Shown here: in pieces, positions 42,209 to 50,671 of the stretch
Position numbering within the stretch: the stretch's first letter is position 1
How the letters are laid out: each line of letters opens with the position of its first letter
Assembly: GCA_021228405.1 (NCBI GenBank)
Contig: JAJQRF010000013.1
Location: 11,903-75,902 of the forward strand
Direction: 5' to 3'
Length of the DNA stretch: 64,000 bases
From: Pyrinomonadaceae bacterium
Lineage (GTDB): Bacteria > Acidobacteriota > Blastocatellia > Pyrinomonadales > Pyrinomonadaceae
Position numbers and translations under genes: made by a program
Notes under the pieces: model-generated
The model's input: the letters and a program-made list of their open reading frames with translations, nothing else
Database searches by the model: none
Told to the model about the DNA's origin: nothing

Positions 42209-43582
42209 ATGAGATCAATTAATTCAAAATTTTATTTTCGACATTTGGCGGCAGCTGTTTTTTTATTGAGCACACTGTTTTATTTACCTCTTTTCGGACA
42301 TAACACGAAAGTGGCTGAACCGAAAGACGGAGCGGATAAGGAACCGCCTGTTTCTGATGTCGTCAAAATGCAAGCTGTTTTGAAACAACTCAATTCGGCA
42401 ACGAAACAAAAAACTGCGGCTCTTTATACTCTCATCGGCGAAAAAAAATTTTACGTTTTTTTGATCGCGTCGGAGGGAAAAGTGAAGGTTTTTGATTCGT
42501 CCATAAACAAACAGGATTTTAACGAAAAGCTCATTCAGCTATACGTGCTTTTACAGAAATCGGCTTATGATCCGAGAATTTTGAGCGAAGAGCTTTATAA
42601 GATCATCTTTCCGCAAAAGCTTGAAGATGAGTTGAAAAAGGAAAAGATCGAAACTTTGATGTGGCAACTGGACGGGAATCTTCGTTATATTCCGGTGGCG
42701 GCTTTGTGGGACGGTGAGAAATATCTGGTGGAAAAATATCAAAACATCGTATTGACACGTGCCGATTCGCAAAGATTATTGGAAAAAACCCAACCTGTCT
42801 GGACTGGAGTCGGTTTTGGAACTGCCGAAGATCAGCAGATCGATCTTTTAAAAGATAAACATACCATCGAATTTAGGGGTTTATTCGGGGTCAGAGAAGA
42901 GTTATCAAATATTTTTATTACCGATAAGAGGGATCAGGGAATCCTGAAAGGCGAAGTTTACGCCGATAAAAATTTTACGAAAGACAAATTTTATGAAGCC
43001 TTGAAAAAACGCCGTCAGGTTGTTCACATCTCTTCACATTTCAGATTTTATGAAGGAGATTCCGCTCTTTCATTTCTGGTTTTGGGCAATGGAAAAGCCC
43101 TTACTCTTAATGAAATGAAAGAGCAGAAAGGTCTTTTTGAAGGTGTCGAGCTACTGACGCTTTCAGCCTGCGAAACGGGTGCGGTTTTGCCGAATGCCGA
43201 CGGACGTGAAATCGACGGTTTTGCTGAACTGGCACAAAGACTCGGGGCAAATGCTGTGATGGCGACATTGTGGCAGGTTCCCGAATTCAGCACGTCCGAT
43301 CTGATGACGAAATTTTACTCGAACAAACAAAAAGGAAAAATGAACAAAGCGAAGGCTTTAAGACTCGCTCAACTTGGTCTGATTCGCGGAACAATTCAGA
43401 GCAAAACAAAAAACGGAGCCGAAGAAAACCTCAAGGGAGATGAAAGCCGGAAAGATACTTACCTTAAAATTTACAACAAAATAGATAAAAAATATCGCCC
43501 TTTCTACGAACCGCCTCCCGGAACAAGTTATGCACATCCGTATTACTGGGCTCCGTTTATTCTTTTCGGAAACTGGAGATAA
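42209..43582 (+). CDS. Secreted CHAT-domain (caspase-like) protein without TPRs
   Basis: A 457-residue CHAT peptidase. After a signal peptide (HLAAAVFLLSTLFYLPLFG) comes the usual CHAT lead-in (TKQKTAALYTLIGEKKFYVFLIASEGKVKVF). The catalytic domain follows, with His277 in VHISSHFRF and Cys321 in LLTLSACETGA. It ends YYWAPFILFGNWR as intact CHAT domains do. In most homologues TPR repeats precede CHAT in the same protein; here the TPRs are absent. Two TPR proteins that lack CHAT are encoded immediately downstream on the same strand (52 bases), so a split sensor-protease is likely. Confidence 0.85.
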   Translation: MRSINSKFYFRHLAAAVFLLSTLFYLPLFGHNTKVAEPKDGADKEPPVSDVVKMQAVLKQLNSATKQKTAALYTLIGEKKFYVFLIASEGKVKVFDSSINKQDFNEKLIQLYVLLQKSAYDPRILSEELYKIIFPQKLEDELKKEKIETLMWQLDGNLRYIPVAALWDGEKYLVEKYQNIVLTRADSQRLLEKTQPVWTGVGFGTAEDQQIDLLKDKHTIEFRGLFGVREELSNIFITDKRDQGILKGEVYADKNFTKDKFYEALKKRRQVVHISSHFRFYEGDSALSFLVLGNGKALTLNEMKEQKGLFEGVELLTLSACETGAVLPNADGREIDGFAELAQRLGANAVMATLWQVPEFSTSDLMTKFYSNKQKGKMNKAKALRLAQLGLIRGTIQSKTKNGAEENLKGDESRKDTYLKIYNKIDKKYRPFYEPPPGTSYAHPYYWAPFILFGNWR

Positions 43583-43633
43583 ATTTCCCGGACAAACAAT
43601 CGATTATTAAATAACTTAAAAGTTCAAGAATAT

Positions 43634-46600
43634 ATGAAATATCGAAATTCATTCAGCAAATCTTTAGCATTTACAATACTGATTTTTGCAGGTTTTCACT
43701 ATTCGTTTGCCCAAATGAACAGGTCGGATAATGAAGAATTGAAACCGGACCAGACGCTTGAACGGGAAATGTCCGGGAAGCAAACCGATGTTTATAAGAT
43801 CAGCTTGCAGAAAGACGATTTTCTGCAAATTCAGGTGATGCAAAAAAGCGTCGACGTTTTGCTCGAACTGATCGGTTCGGACGGAAGCAGTTTAGCCAAA
43901 ATGGATAGTCCGAACGGCACGGAAGGCTCCGAGATTTTGTCTTATATTGCGGACAGGTCAGGTAAATTCACCCTGAAAGCAACGAGTTTTGATGAAACGG
44001 CAAAAAAGGGAACTTATACGATACGGCGGGAAATTCCGCGCAAAGCAACTGCGGCGGATAAAAAAAGAGTCGAAACCGAACGTTTGTTTATGGAAGCAAT
44101 GGCACTGCGCGACATTCCCGATCAAACCGAAACAGCCGTTAATAAATTTGAAGAAGCTTTAAAGGGTTGGCAGGAATTAAAAGACGATTATTTGAGTGAT
44201 CTGACTGCTCAGGAAATAAAAGATATAAAATTTTTATCTCAAAGATTGCCGATCGGAAAAGAAATAGAGCTTGAAATAAAAGACGGCGAGCGTCATACAT
44301 TTGTCGTTCAACTCAAACAAGGGCAAATATTAAAGATCGAAGGAGAAGAAAAGGGAAGCGATATACTCCTTGTGCTGTATCGTGTTGCAGATGACCGAAT
44401 CCTTAGTTCCGTTAGCTTCAGTTCCGGTTATGGACGGGAGGTTTTGACATATGAAACGGAACAGGAAGGTAATTATTCCGTGCTTATTATTCCCCAACAG
44501 GTAACTTCCGGCAAAAGTTACAAAATGATTGCCAACCTTCTGGAAAGCAATCCTAATGTTCAATCGCAAATAAAGGCGGAACAACTGCTCGTCGAAGGAT
44601 TGAAATCAAGCAACAAAGGCACTGTCGAAGATTCACGGGAAGCTATTGAAAAATGGAAACAGGCACTGGAAATCTGGCAAAAATCAGGTGATAAATATTG
44701 GGAAAGTTATATTCACAATTATCTTGGAACGATTTACGCCTCATTCGGTGAAAATCAAAAGGCGTTAACGTCTTTTGAAAAATCCTTATTTCTGAGCAAA
44801 GAGATAAATGATAAAAATAGTCTTGCCATAACGCTCAATAATATAGGTTTTATCTTTAACTCATTAGGCGAAAAACAAAATGCTCTGGAAATCTATAAAA
44901 AAGCATTGGAACTCAGAACCGCAGTCGGCGACCTCGCCGGACAAGCGACGACCCTGACGAATATCGGGAGCGTTTACAACACTCTCGGCGACAACCAGAA
45001 AGCTCTGGATTATTTCAACCAAGCTTTTCTTTTAGCCAAACAAATCAACGATAAAAAGGGAATCTCGGCTCTGTTGACCAATCTCGGCAAAGTCTATTCT
45101 GATTTAGGAGAAAATCAAAAGGCACTGGATTATTTTAATCAGGCATTGCCGTTGTTGAAAGAATTAGGCGATATTCGTTCGGAAGCCGTAACTTACAATA
45201 ATATGGGCAAGGTTTATTCCGATCTGAGCGACAAGCAGAAAGCTTTAAATTATTATGAGCAAGCCCTGACTTTACGCCGGAAGATCGGAGATAAAAGCGG
45301 TGAAGCTACCACCCTTAATAATATTGCACAGATATACGCCCTTTCAGATGAAAATCAAAAAGCCCTCGAATATTTTTTTCAAACTCTGGAAATCAGGAAA
45401 CAAACGTCGGATAAGTTCAACGAGGCTTCGGCACTCAACAACATCGGCAGTGTGTATCAATCATTGGGAGAAACTCAAAAAGCATTAGATTATTATAATC
45501 AGGCATTTAACCTCAACAAACAGCTTCAAAATCCGAAAGGACAAATGACGAGCTTGACGAATATCGGGAGCGTTTACAACACTCTCGGCGACAACCAGAA
45601 AGCTCTGGATTATTTCAACCAAGCTTTTCTTTTAGCCAAACAAATCAACGATAAAAAGGGAATCTCGGCTCTGTTGACCAATCTCGGCAAAGTCTATTCT
45701 GATTTAGGAGAAAATCAAAAGGCACTGGATTATTTTAATCAGGCATTGCCGTTGTTAAAAGAATTAGGTGACATCCGTTCGGAAGCGGGAACTTATAACA
45801 ATATGGGCAAGGTTTATTCTGATCTGAGCGACAAGCAGAAAGCTTTAAATTATTATGAGCAAGCCCTGACTTTACGCCGAAAGATCGGCGATAAAAGCGG
45901 TGAAGCCACGACCCTTAACAATATCGGAAATATTTATAGCGTTTTTGGTGAAAATCAAAAAGCCCTCGACAATTTTAATCAGGCTTTTTCGATAGCCAGG
46001 GCAATAGGTGCCAAAATAATTGAGGCTAAAGCACTTGGCAATATTGGTCTGATGTATTCCTATTTCAGTAATCCTCAAAAAGCACTGGATTATTTTAATC
46101 AAGCCTTGATCTTGAGCAACTCAATCGGCGATAAGTCTGAAGAAGGCACGACCATTAACAATTTGGGGACGATCTCTAATTCGCTTGGCGAAAATCAAAA
46201 AGCCCTCGATTATTTTAATCAAGCCTTTACCATATTCAGCCGGATCGGAGATAAGCAGGGCAGTGCGGTTGCCTTGAGCAATTTGGGAAAAATTTATCTT
46301 GATATAGGCGAAAGCGATAAAGCTTTGTTATATCAAAATCAATCTCTGAAAATCAGAAGAGAGATCGGCGACAAAACCGGCGAAGTCGCTGCACTTAGCA
46401 ATATCGGGAGTGTTTATAACAGTCTGGGAGAAAGTGCCATTGCACTAAAGATTTTTGAAGAGGCTTTAGAATTAAGCCGAAAAATCGGAGATAAACGAAA
46501 TGAAGTTTTTCTGTTGAATAATATCGGCGGCACTTATGAATCATTAAAACAGGAAACAAAAGCTCTTGATTTTTTCAGGCAGGCATTGGAATTAAGTCAA

Positions 46601-47422
46601 AAAATCGAAAACAAGGACTTAATCGCCACCGCACTAAATAATATCGGCAGTGTTTCCGATACTCTGGGAGAACGGGCAACCGCACTTGATTATTTCAAGC
46701 AAGCACTAAAGTTGAATCGTGCCATTTCAGACCGAAAAAGCGAGGCGATCTCATTGAATAATATCGGATACCTGCTTACTTTGCTCGGTGAAAAACAAGA
46801 AGCTTTGAACTATCTCAACCAGACTTTTCTCCTGAGCAGAAGAGTTGATGATAAGAAAAACGAAGCTCTGGCTCTTAGCAATCTGATGCTTTTTTTGAAT
46901 TTAAATAATCAACGGAAACAGGCAATTTTCTTCGGGAAACAAGCTGTGAACCGGATGCAGAAACTTCGCGGTTTAGCCCGCTCGAATCGAATTGAAAATG
47001 CTACTCAAAAATCCTTTCTCAAAAGTATCGAGTCGCATTACACTTATCTCGCAGAATTATTGATCGAACAGGGCGAATACGATTTGGCGATAGAGATTTT
47101 GAATCTTTATCAGGATCAGCAGTTTTTCGATTTTAATTTCGATCCTTCCTCGCCCGTCAAACAGATCAAACTCAATGTTCGTGAACAGGATTTCGCCGCT
47201 CGTTATGAAGCGGCGGCTGATCGGGTTGCGCTTATCTCATCGCAGATAGAGGAAATCAAACGGCAAGCCGGAGAGTTTCCCGAAGATGCGGAAAGAAAGA
47301 AATTGGAGCAACTCGGCAATGAATTGAAAACAGCCGAAGCGGAGTATCTGAAAGTGTTCAGGGAAGCGGAAATCACACTCACCGAAAAGTCCGGAGGAGA
47401 GCAGAAGGCAAAAGGAGAATAA
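43634..47422 (+). CDS. Exported TPR-repeat protein lacking CHAT
   Basis: A 1262-residue protein with a signal peptide (LAFTILIFAGFHYSFAQ) and two PPC-like beta modules (about 35-130 and 200-300). Roughly 20 Kinesin-light-chain-type TPRs of 40 residues follow (LNNIGxVYxxLGExQKALDYFNQAL). The C-terminal segment (YLAELLIEQGEYDLAIEILNLYQDQQFFDF...KTAEAEYLKVFREAEITLTEK) is the linker that normally leads into a CHAT domain, but the gene stops there. It contains a nearly exact 600-base internal duplication. It likely scaffolds or activates the CHAT protein encoded upstream. Confidence 0.85.
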   Translation: MKYRNSFSKSLAFTILIFAGFHYSFAQMNRSDNEELKPDQTLEREMSGKQTDVYKISLQKDDFLQIQVMQKSVDVLLELIGSDGSSLAKMDSPNGTEGSEILSYIADRSGKFTLKATSFDETAKKGTYTIRREIPRKATAADKKRVETERLFMEAMALRDIPDQTETAVNKFEEALKGWQELKDDYLSDLTAQEIKDIKFLSQRLPIGKEIELEIKDGERHTFVVQLKQGQILKIEGEEKGSDILLVLYRVADDRILSSVSFSSGYGREVLTYETEQEGNYSVLIIPQQVTSGKSYKMIANLLESNPNVQSQIKAEQLLVEGLKSSNKGTVEDSREAIEKWKQALEIWQKSGDKYWESYIHNYLGTIYASFGENQKALTSFEKSLFLSKEINDKNSLAITLNNIGFIFNSLGEKQNALEIYKKALELRTAVGDLAGQATTLTNIGSVYNTLGDNQKALDYFNQAFLLAKQINDKKGISALLTNLGKVYSDLGENQKALDYFNQALPLLKELGDIRSEAVTYNNMGKVYSDLSDKQKALNYYEQALTLRRKIGDKSGEATTLNNIAQIYALSDENQKALEYFFQTLEIRKQTSDKFNEASALNNIGSVYQSLGETQKALDYYNQAFNLNKQLQNPKGQMTSLTNIGSVYNTLGDNQKALDYFNQAFLLAKQINDKKGISALLTNLGKVYSDLGENQKALDYFNQALPLLKELGDIRSEAGTYNNMGKVYSDLSDKQKALNYYEQALTLRRKIGDKSGEATTLNNIGNIYSVFGENQKALDNFNQAFSIARAIGAKIIEAKALGNIGLMYSYFSNPQKALDYFNQALILSNSIGDKSEEGTTINNLGTISNSLGENQKALDYFNQAFTIFSRIGDKQGSAVALSNLGKIYLDIGESDKALLYQNQSLKIRREIGDKTGEVAALSNIGSVYNSLGESAIALKIFEEALELSRKIGDKRNEVFLLNNIGGTYESLKQETKALDFFRQALELSQKIENKDLIATALNNIGSVSDTLGERATALDYFKQALKLNRAISDRKSEAISLNNIGYLLTLLGEKQEALNYLNQTFLLSRRVDDKKNEALALSNLMLFLNLNNQRKQAIFFGKQAVNRMQKLRGLARSNRIENATQKSFLKSIESHYTYLAELLIEQGEYDLAIEILNLYQDQQFFDFNFDPSSPVKQIKLNVREQDFAARYEAAADRVALISSQIEEIKRQAGEFPEDAERKKLEQLGNELKTAEAEYLKVFREAEITLTEKSGGEQKAKGE
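44956..45910 (+). repeat. Recent 600-bp duplication inside the TPR gene
   Basis: Bases 44956-45156 are repeated without difference at 45556-45756, and similarity stays high to about 45310 and 45910. The period of exactly 600 bases equals five 40-residue TPR units, so the frame and superhelix are kept. The near identity at synonymous positions points to a recent duplication or to gene conversion. Confidence 0.9.
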
Positions 47423-47487
47423 ATTCTATCAATATTCTTTTATCGATTCTAAAACTCGGATTCAAAATATCATTAGTTTTAACGTTA

Positions 47488-49644
47488 ATGATTTTTGTAG
47501 GTTTTCGCGCTTCCTTTGCTCAGAATGATAACTCGACCGCAAACGTTAAAAATAACGTGCTTTCCATCTCTATCGGAGAAACTGTTGAAAGCGAAATAAG
47601 TGGCGGCGAAAAGAATTCATACTCCATTTATCTCAAACAGGGACAAATATTAAGGATTGATTTAGAGGAAAATGGTATTGACCTTGTCGTAATACTTTAC
47701 AAAGCCGAAAACAACGAAATGATTTCAAGAGCAGATTTCGGCTCAGGATTTTTGCGTGAAGTTTTAACCGGCAAAATTTCAACAGACGGTGACTACAAGG
47801 TGGTTATAGAACCTCAACAGTCTGTAAAGAAAGGCAAATACAAAATACTTATCAGCGTCAGAGAAAACGAAAACCTGAACGATATTAAGCAAATAAAAGC
47901 AGAAAGGTTAATGTCGGAAGGCTTTACACACATAAACAAAGATACGGCGGATGGAGCGAAGGAAGCTGTAAAGCTATGGACGGAAGCACTAAATATCTGG
48001 CAGGAATTGAATGAATCTTACTGGATAAGTTATACGAAAAATGCTCTCGGTGCGGCTTTTTATTCATTAGGGGAAAATACAAAGGCATTGGATTTTTACA
48101 ATGCGGCGTTAGCAAGCAATAAAACCGCCGGAAACGATAGTTTAGAAGCTACGATAGTGAATAATATCGGCGTGGTATTTTCAGATACGGGCGAAAGAAA
48201 TAAAGCTCTGGAAAATTATTTTAAATCATTGTCGCTTAAAAGAAAGATCGGCAACAAAAACGGAGAAGCCACAACTCTCAATAATATCGGGGAGATTCTT
48301 TCCGATACTGGAAAAAAAGAAGAGGCTTTGAAGTATTTCAAAGAATCGTTAACTGGCAAAAGAAGCCTCGATAACAAGGAAGGTGAAGCCATCGTTCTCA
48401 ATAATATCGGGGGAGTTCTTTCTTCGCTCGGCAAAAAACAGGAAGCTTTGGAATGTTACGATCAGGCTTTAGAAATAAATAAGAGCATTGATAATAAAAG
48501 CGGACAGGCAACTGCGATCTTTAACATAGGAGCGGTTCAAAATACATTAGGGGAAAAACTGAAAGCCCTGAATCTTTACAAACAAGCTTTGACCCTCTAC
48601 GAATCTGTAGATGATAAGCCCGGAATTTCCCTAACAAAAATCGGTTTGGGTGAAATTTATTTTTCATTCGGAGAACGCCGGGAAGCCTTGAAATATTTTG
48701 ACGAAGCCTTGCAAACTGCCGCATCCGTCAATTACAAAAAAGCCCTTGCTTTAGCCCTCAACAATCTTGGAAGCGCGCATTCGGCTCTTGAAGATAAAAA
48801 GGAAGCATTGAAATATTACAGTCAGGCTTTAGAACTGCTTCGATCTTTTGAGGATAAAAAGGGCGAGGCGAATGCGCTTAACAACATCGGGTCTGTTTAT
48901 CTGGATATGGATGATGTTTCCAGGGCGGTAGATTTTTTCGCACAATCTTTATTAAAGAGTAATGAGATAGGTGATCGTCAAGGACAAGCCGTAACGCTTG
49001 GTAATATGGCTTATATCTCCAGTATTTGGGATGAAGATCGAAATGCCGCTCAGTTTGTCAGTAAATCATTGGCACTGTTAAGAATTACCGGGGATAAAAA
49101 CGGAGAAACCCTGTTGCTAAGTAATTTAATGTTCACCTGGAATAAGCTTGGCAATCGGCGTTTAGCGATCTTTTTCGGTAAACAATCGATCAATAAATCT
49201 CAATTGCTTCGCGCCTTGGTTCGTTCGTCCGAGATTGACAGCGCGACTCAAAAATCCTTTCTTAAAACAGTTGACGACAGATACAGATTTCTTGCCGAAC
49301 TATTGATCGAACAGGGCGAATACGATTTGGCGATAGAGATTTTGAATCTTTATCAGGATCAGCAGTTTTTCGACTTTAATTTCGATCCTTCCTCGCCCGT
49401 CAAACAGATCAAACTCAATGTTCGTGAACAGGATTTCGCCGCTCGTTATGAAGCGGCGGTTAATAAAATTGCCCGAATCGTTTCGCAAATAGACCAAATC
49501 AAAAGACAAGCCGGAGAGTTTCCCGAAGATGCGCAAAAAAGCAGTTCGGAGCAACTCGGCAATGAATTGAAAACAGCCGAAGCGGAGTATTTGAAGTTGT
49601 TTAAGGACGCAGAACTGGCATTCGCCGAAAACCGAACAAAATGA
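47488..49644 (+). CDS. Second exported TPR-repeat protein lacking CHAT
   Basis: A paralogue of the preceding gene: one PPC-like module (about 15-115), about ten TPRs and the same C-terminal linker. The DNA of the linker is almost identical to the first gene. The annotated ATG gives MIFVGFRASFAQ, too short for a signal peptide. The frame is open upstream to 47422, and the codons there (LGFKISLVLTL) complete a good signal sequence with a Lys. The true start therefore probably lies near 47428-47434 at an unusual codon, with AAAGGAG at 47411-47417, or the sequence has an error. It ends facing the minus-strand operon. Confidence 0.8.
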   Translation: MIFVGFRASFAQNDNSTANVKNNVLSISIGETVESEISGGEKNSYSIYLKQGQILRIDLEENGIDLVVILYKAENNEMISRADFGSGFLREVLTGKISTDGDYKVVIEPQQSVKKGKYKILISVRENENLNDIKQIKAERLMSEGFTHINKDTADGAKEAVKLWTEALNIWQELNESYWISYTKNALGAAFYSLGENTKALDFYNAALASNKTAGNDSLEATIVNNIGVVFSDTGERNKALENYFKSLSLKRKIGNKNGEATTLNNIGEILSDTGKKEEALKYFKESLTGKRSLDNKEGEAIVLNNIGGVLSSLGKKQEALECYDQALEINKSIDNKSGQATAIFNIGAVQNTLGEKLKALNLYKQALTLYESVDDKPGISLTKIGLGEIYFSFGERREALKYFDEALQTAASVNYKKALALALNNLGSAHSALEDKKEALKYYSQALELLRSFEDKKGEANALNNIGSVYLDMDDVSRAVDFFAQSLLKSNEIGDRQGQAVTLGNMAYISSIWDEDRNAAQFVSKSLALLRITGDKNGETLLLSNLMFTWNKLGNRRLAIFFGKQSINKSQLLRALVRSSEIDSATQKSFLKTVDDRYRFLAELLIEQGEYDLAIEILNLYQDQQFFDFNFDPSSPVKQIKLNVREQDFAARYEAAVNKIARIVSQIDQIKRQAGEFPEDAQKSSSEQLGNELKTAEAEYLKLFKDAELAFAENRTK

Positions 49645-49722
49645 GCCGGATTTCAGCAAATTTATTCGCATCTGATGCAAAATTGAACGGTGAGTTTTTT
49701 CAAAAATCCTGCGCGAAAGCAA

Positions 49723-50670
49723 TCACCTGTCACAGGCAAATTTGGGCAGCGGAGAGCCGAGATCGATAAGCTTCCGGCACAGTATTTTAGTCCGCTCGGT
49801 CTGCATCGCCTTATAATTTGAAGTCGCGGCAAGCGTTAATATTTTAGATAAAGCCTTATTCTTTCTGCCCATTTTCATAACTTCGGGAAGTGCCAAAACC
49901 TTTTCCATTTCCTGCGCGGATTCGGCGTATAGTCTGTAATTTCCCAATATCAAAGCTCGCCCGCTGAGTTTGAAAATTTCATCCGTTTCATCTTCGAGCA
50001 ACTTTAATTTCTCATTCAGAGATTTTTCTTTTTCGGATAAAAGAAGTATGAAATTTCGGATTTGAGGTTCTTTGAGTTTAGTTTTTTTATCACCGGGTTC
50101 GGTCAGTATAATATTAAAACTGAATTCACCGACGGCTTGCGCCTCTTTTAGCTTTTTCAGCAACCCGGCAGATTCATACATTCCCTTGGAGCCGTCGATT
50201 TCCTTCTCGTGGTAAATTTCTTCTCCCAGATCGATCTCGACGGTCAGCTCGAGTTTGACCGAAGGTTCGAGCGGTTTCCATCTGATCGAAAAATTCTGAA
50301 GTCGAAGAGTTTCAGATTGATTTGGATAAATAATAATATCTTTTTCGGATTTGGGTTCGCCCGCGATTCGTCCGCTGGTGGCTTTACAGGGAAAATGAAG
50401 AATGAGGCTCCAGGTATCCTTTATTTTGTTGTCCGGCATATTTTGACAATAGGAGATTTCCAATGCCCTGCAACCTTTGCCTCGATCGCATCTGACGCTT
50501 TGACCTGCAAATAAACGCTCTTTTTTTACCAAAAGTTTCGTATCTCCGTCGTCACCCGTTTTTATTTCCGCTTTACCTTCCAGACGGGTCACGACCGCAA
50601 TAGGTTTCTTTTGCGCATTTACCAGGTTGATTGTAAAAACTGTTAACAGTAAGCTTATAAAGATTTTCAT
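49723..50670 (-). CDS. Secreted FecR-like protein of the EAD operon
   Basis: A 315-residue exported protein. The ATG at 50670 gives the signal peptide MKIFISLLLTVFTINLVNAQ and is 1 base after the CHASE2 stop, with GGGAAAA upstream; the longer frame to 50736 is rejected. The first domain (PIAVVTRLEGKAEIKTGDDGDTKLLVKKERLFAGQSVRCDRG) resembles FecR-type beta barrels. A long helical region (ILLLSEKEKSLNEKLKLLEDETDEIFKLSGRALILGNYRLYAESAQEMEKVLAL) follows. It is the third gene of an operon with the EAD-trypsin and EAD-CHASE2 proteins; its exact role is unknown. Confidence 0.65.
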   Translation of the reverse strand: MKIFISLLLTVFTINLVNAQKKPIAVVTRLEGKAEIKTGDDGDTKLLVKKERLFAGQSVRCDRGKGCRALEISYCQNMPDNKIKDTWSLILHFPCKATSGRIAGEPKSEKDIIIYPNQSETLRLQNFSIRWKPLEPSVKLELTVEIDLGEEIYHEKEIDGSKGMYESAGLLKKLKEAQAVGEFSFNIILTEPGDKKTKLKEPQIRNFILLLSEKEKSLNEKLKLLEDETDEIFKLSGRALILGNYRLYAESAQEMEKVLALPEVMKMGRKNKALSKILTLAATSNYKAMQTERTKILCRKLIDLGSPLPKFACDR

Positions 50671-50671
50671 T

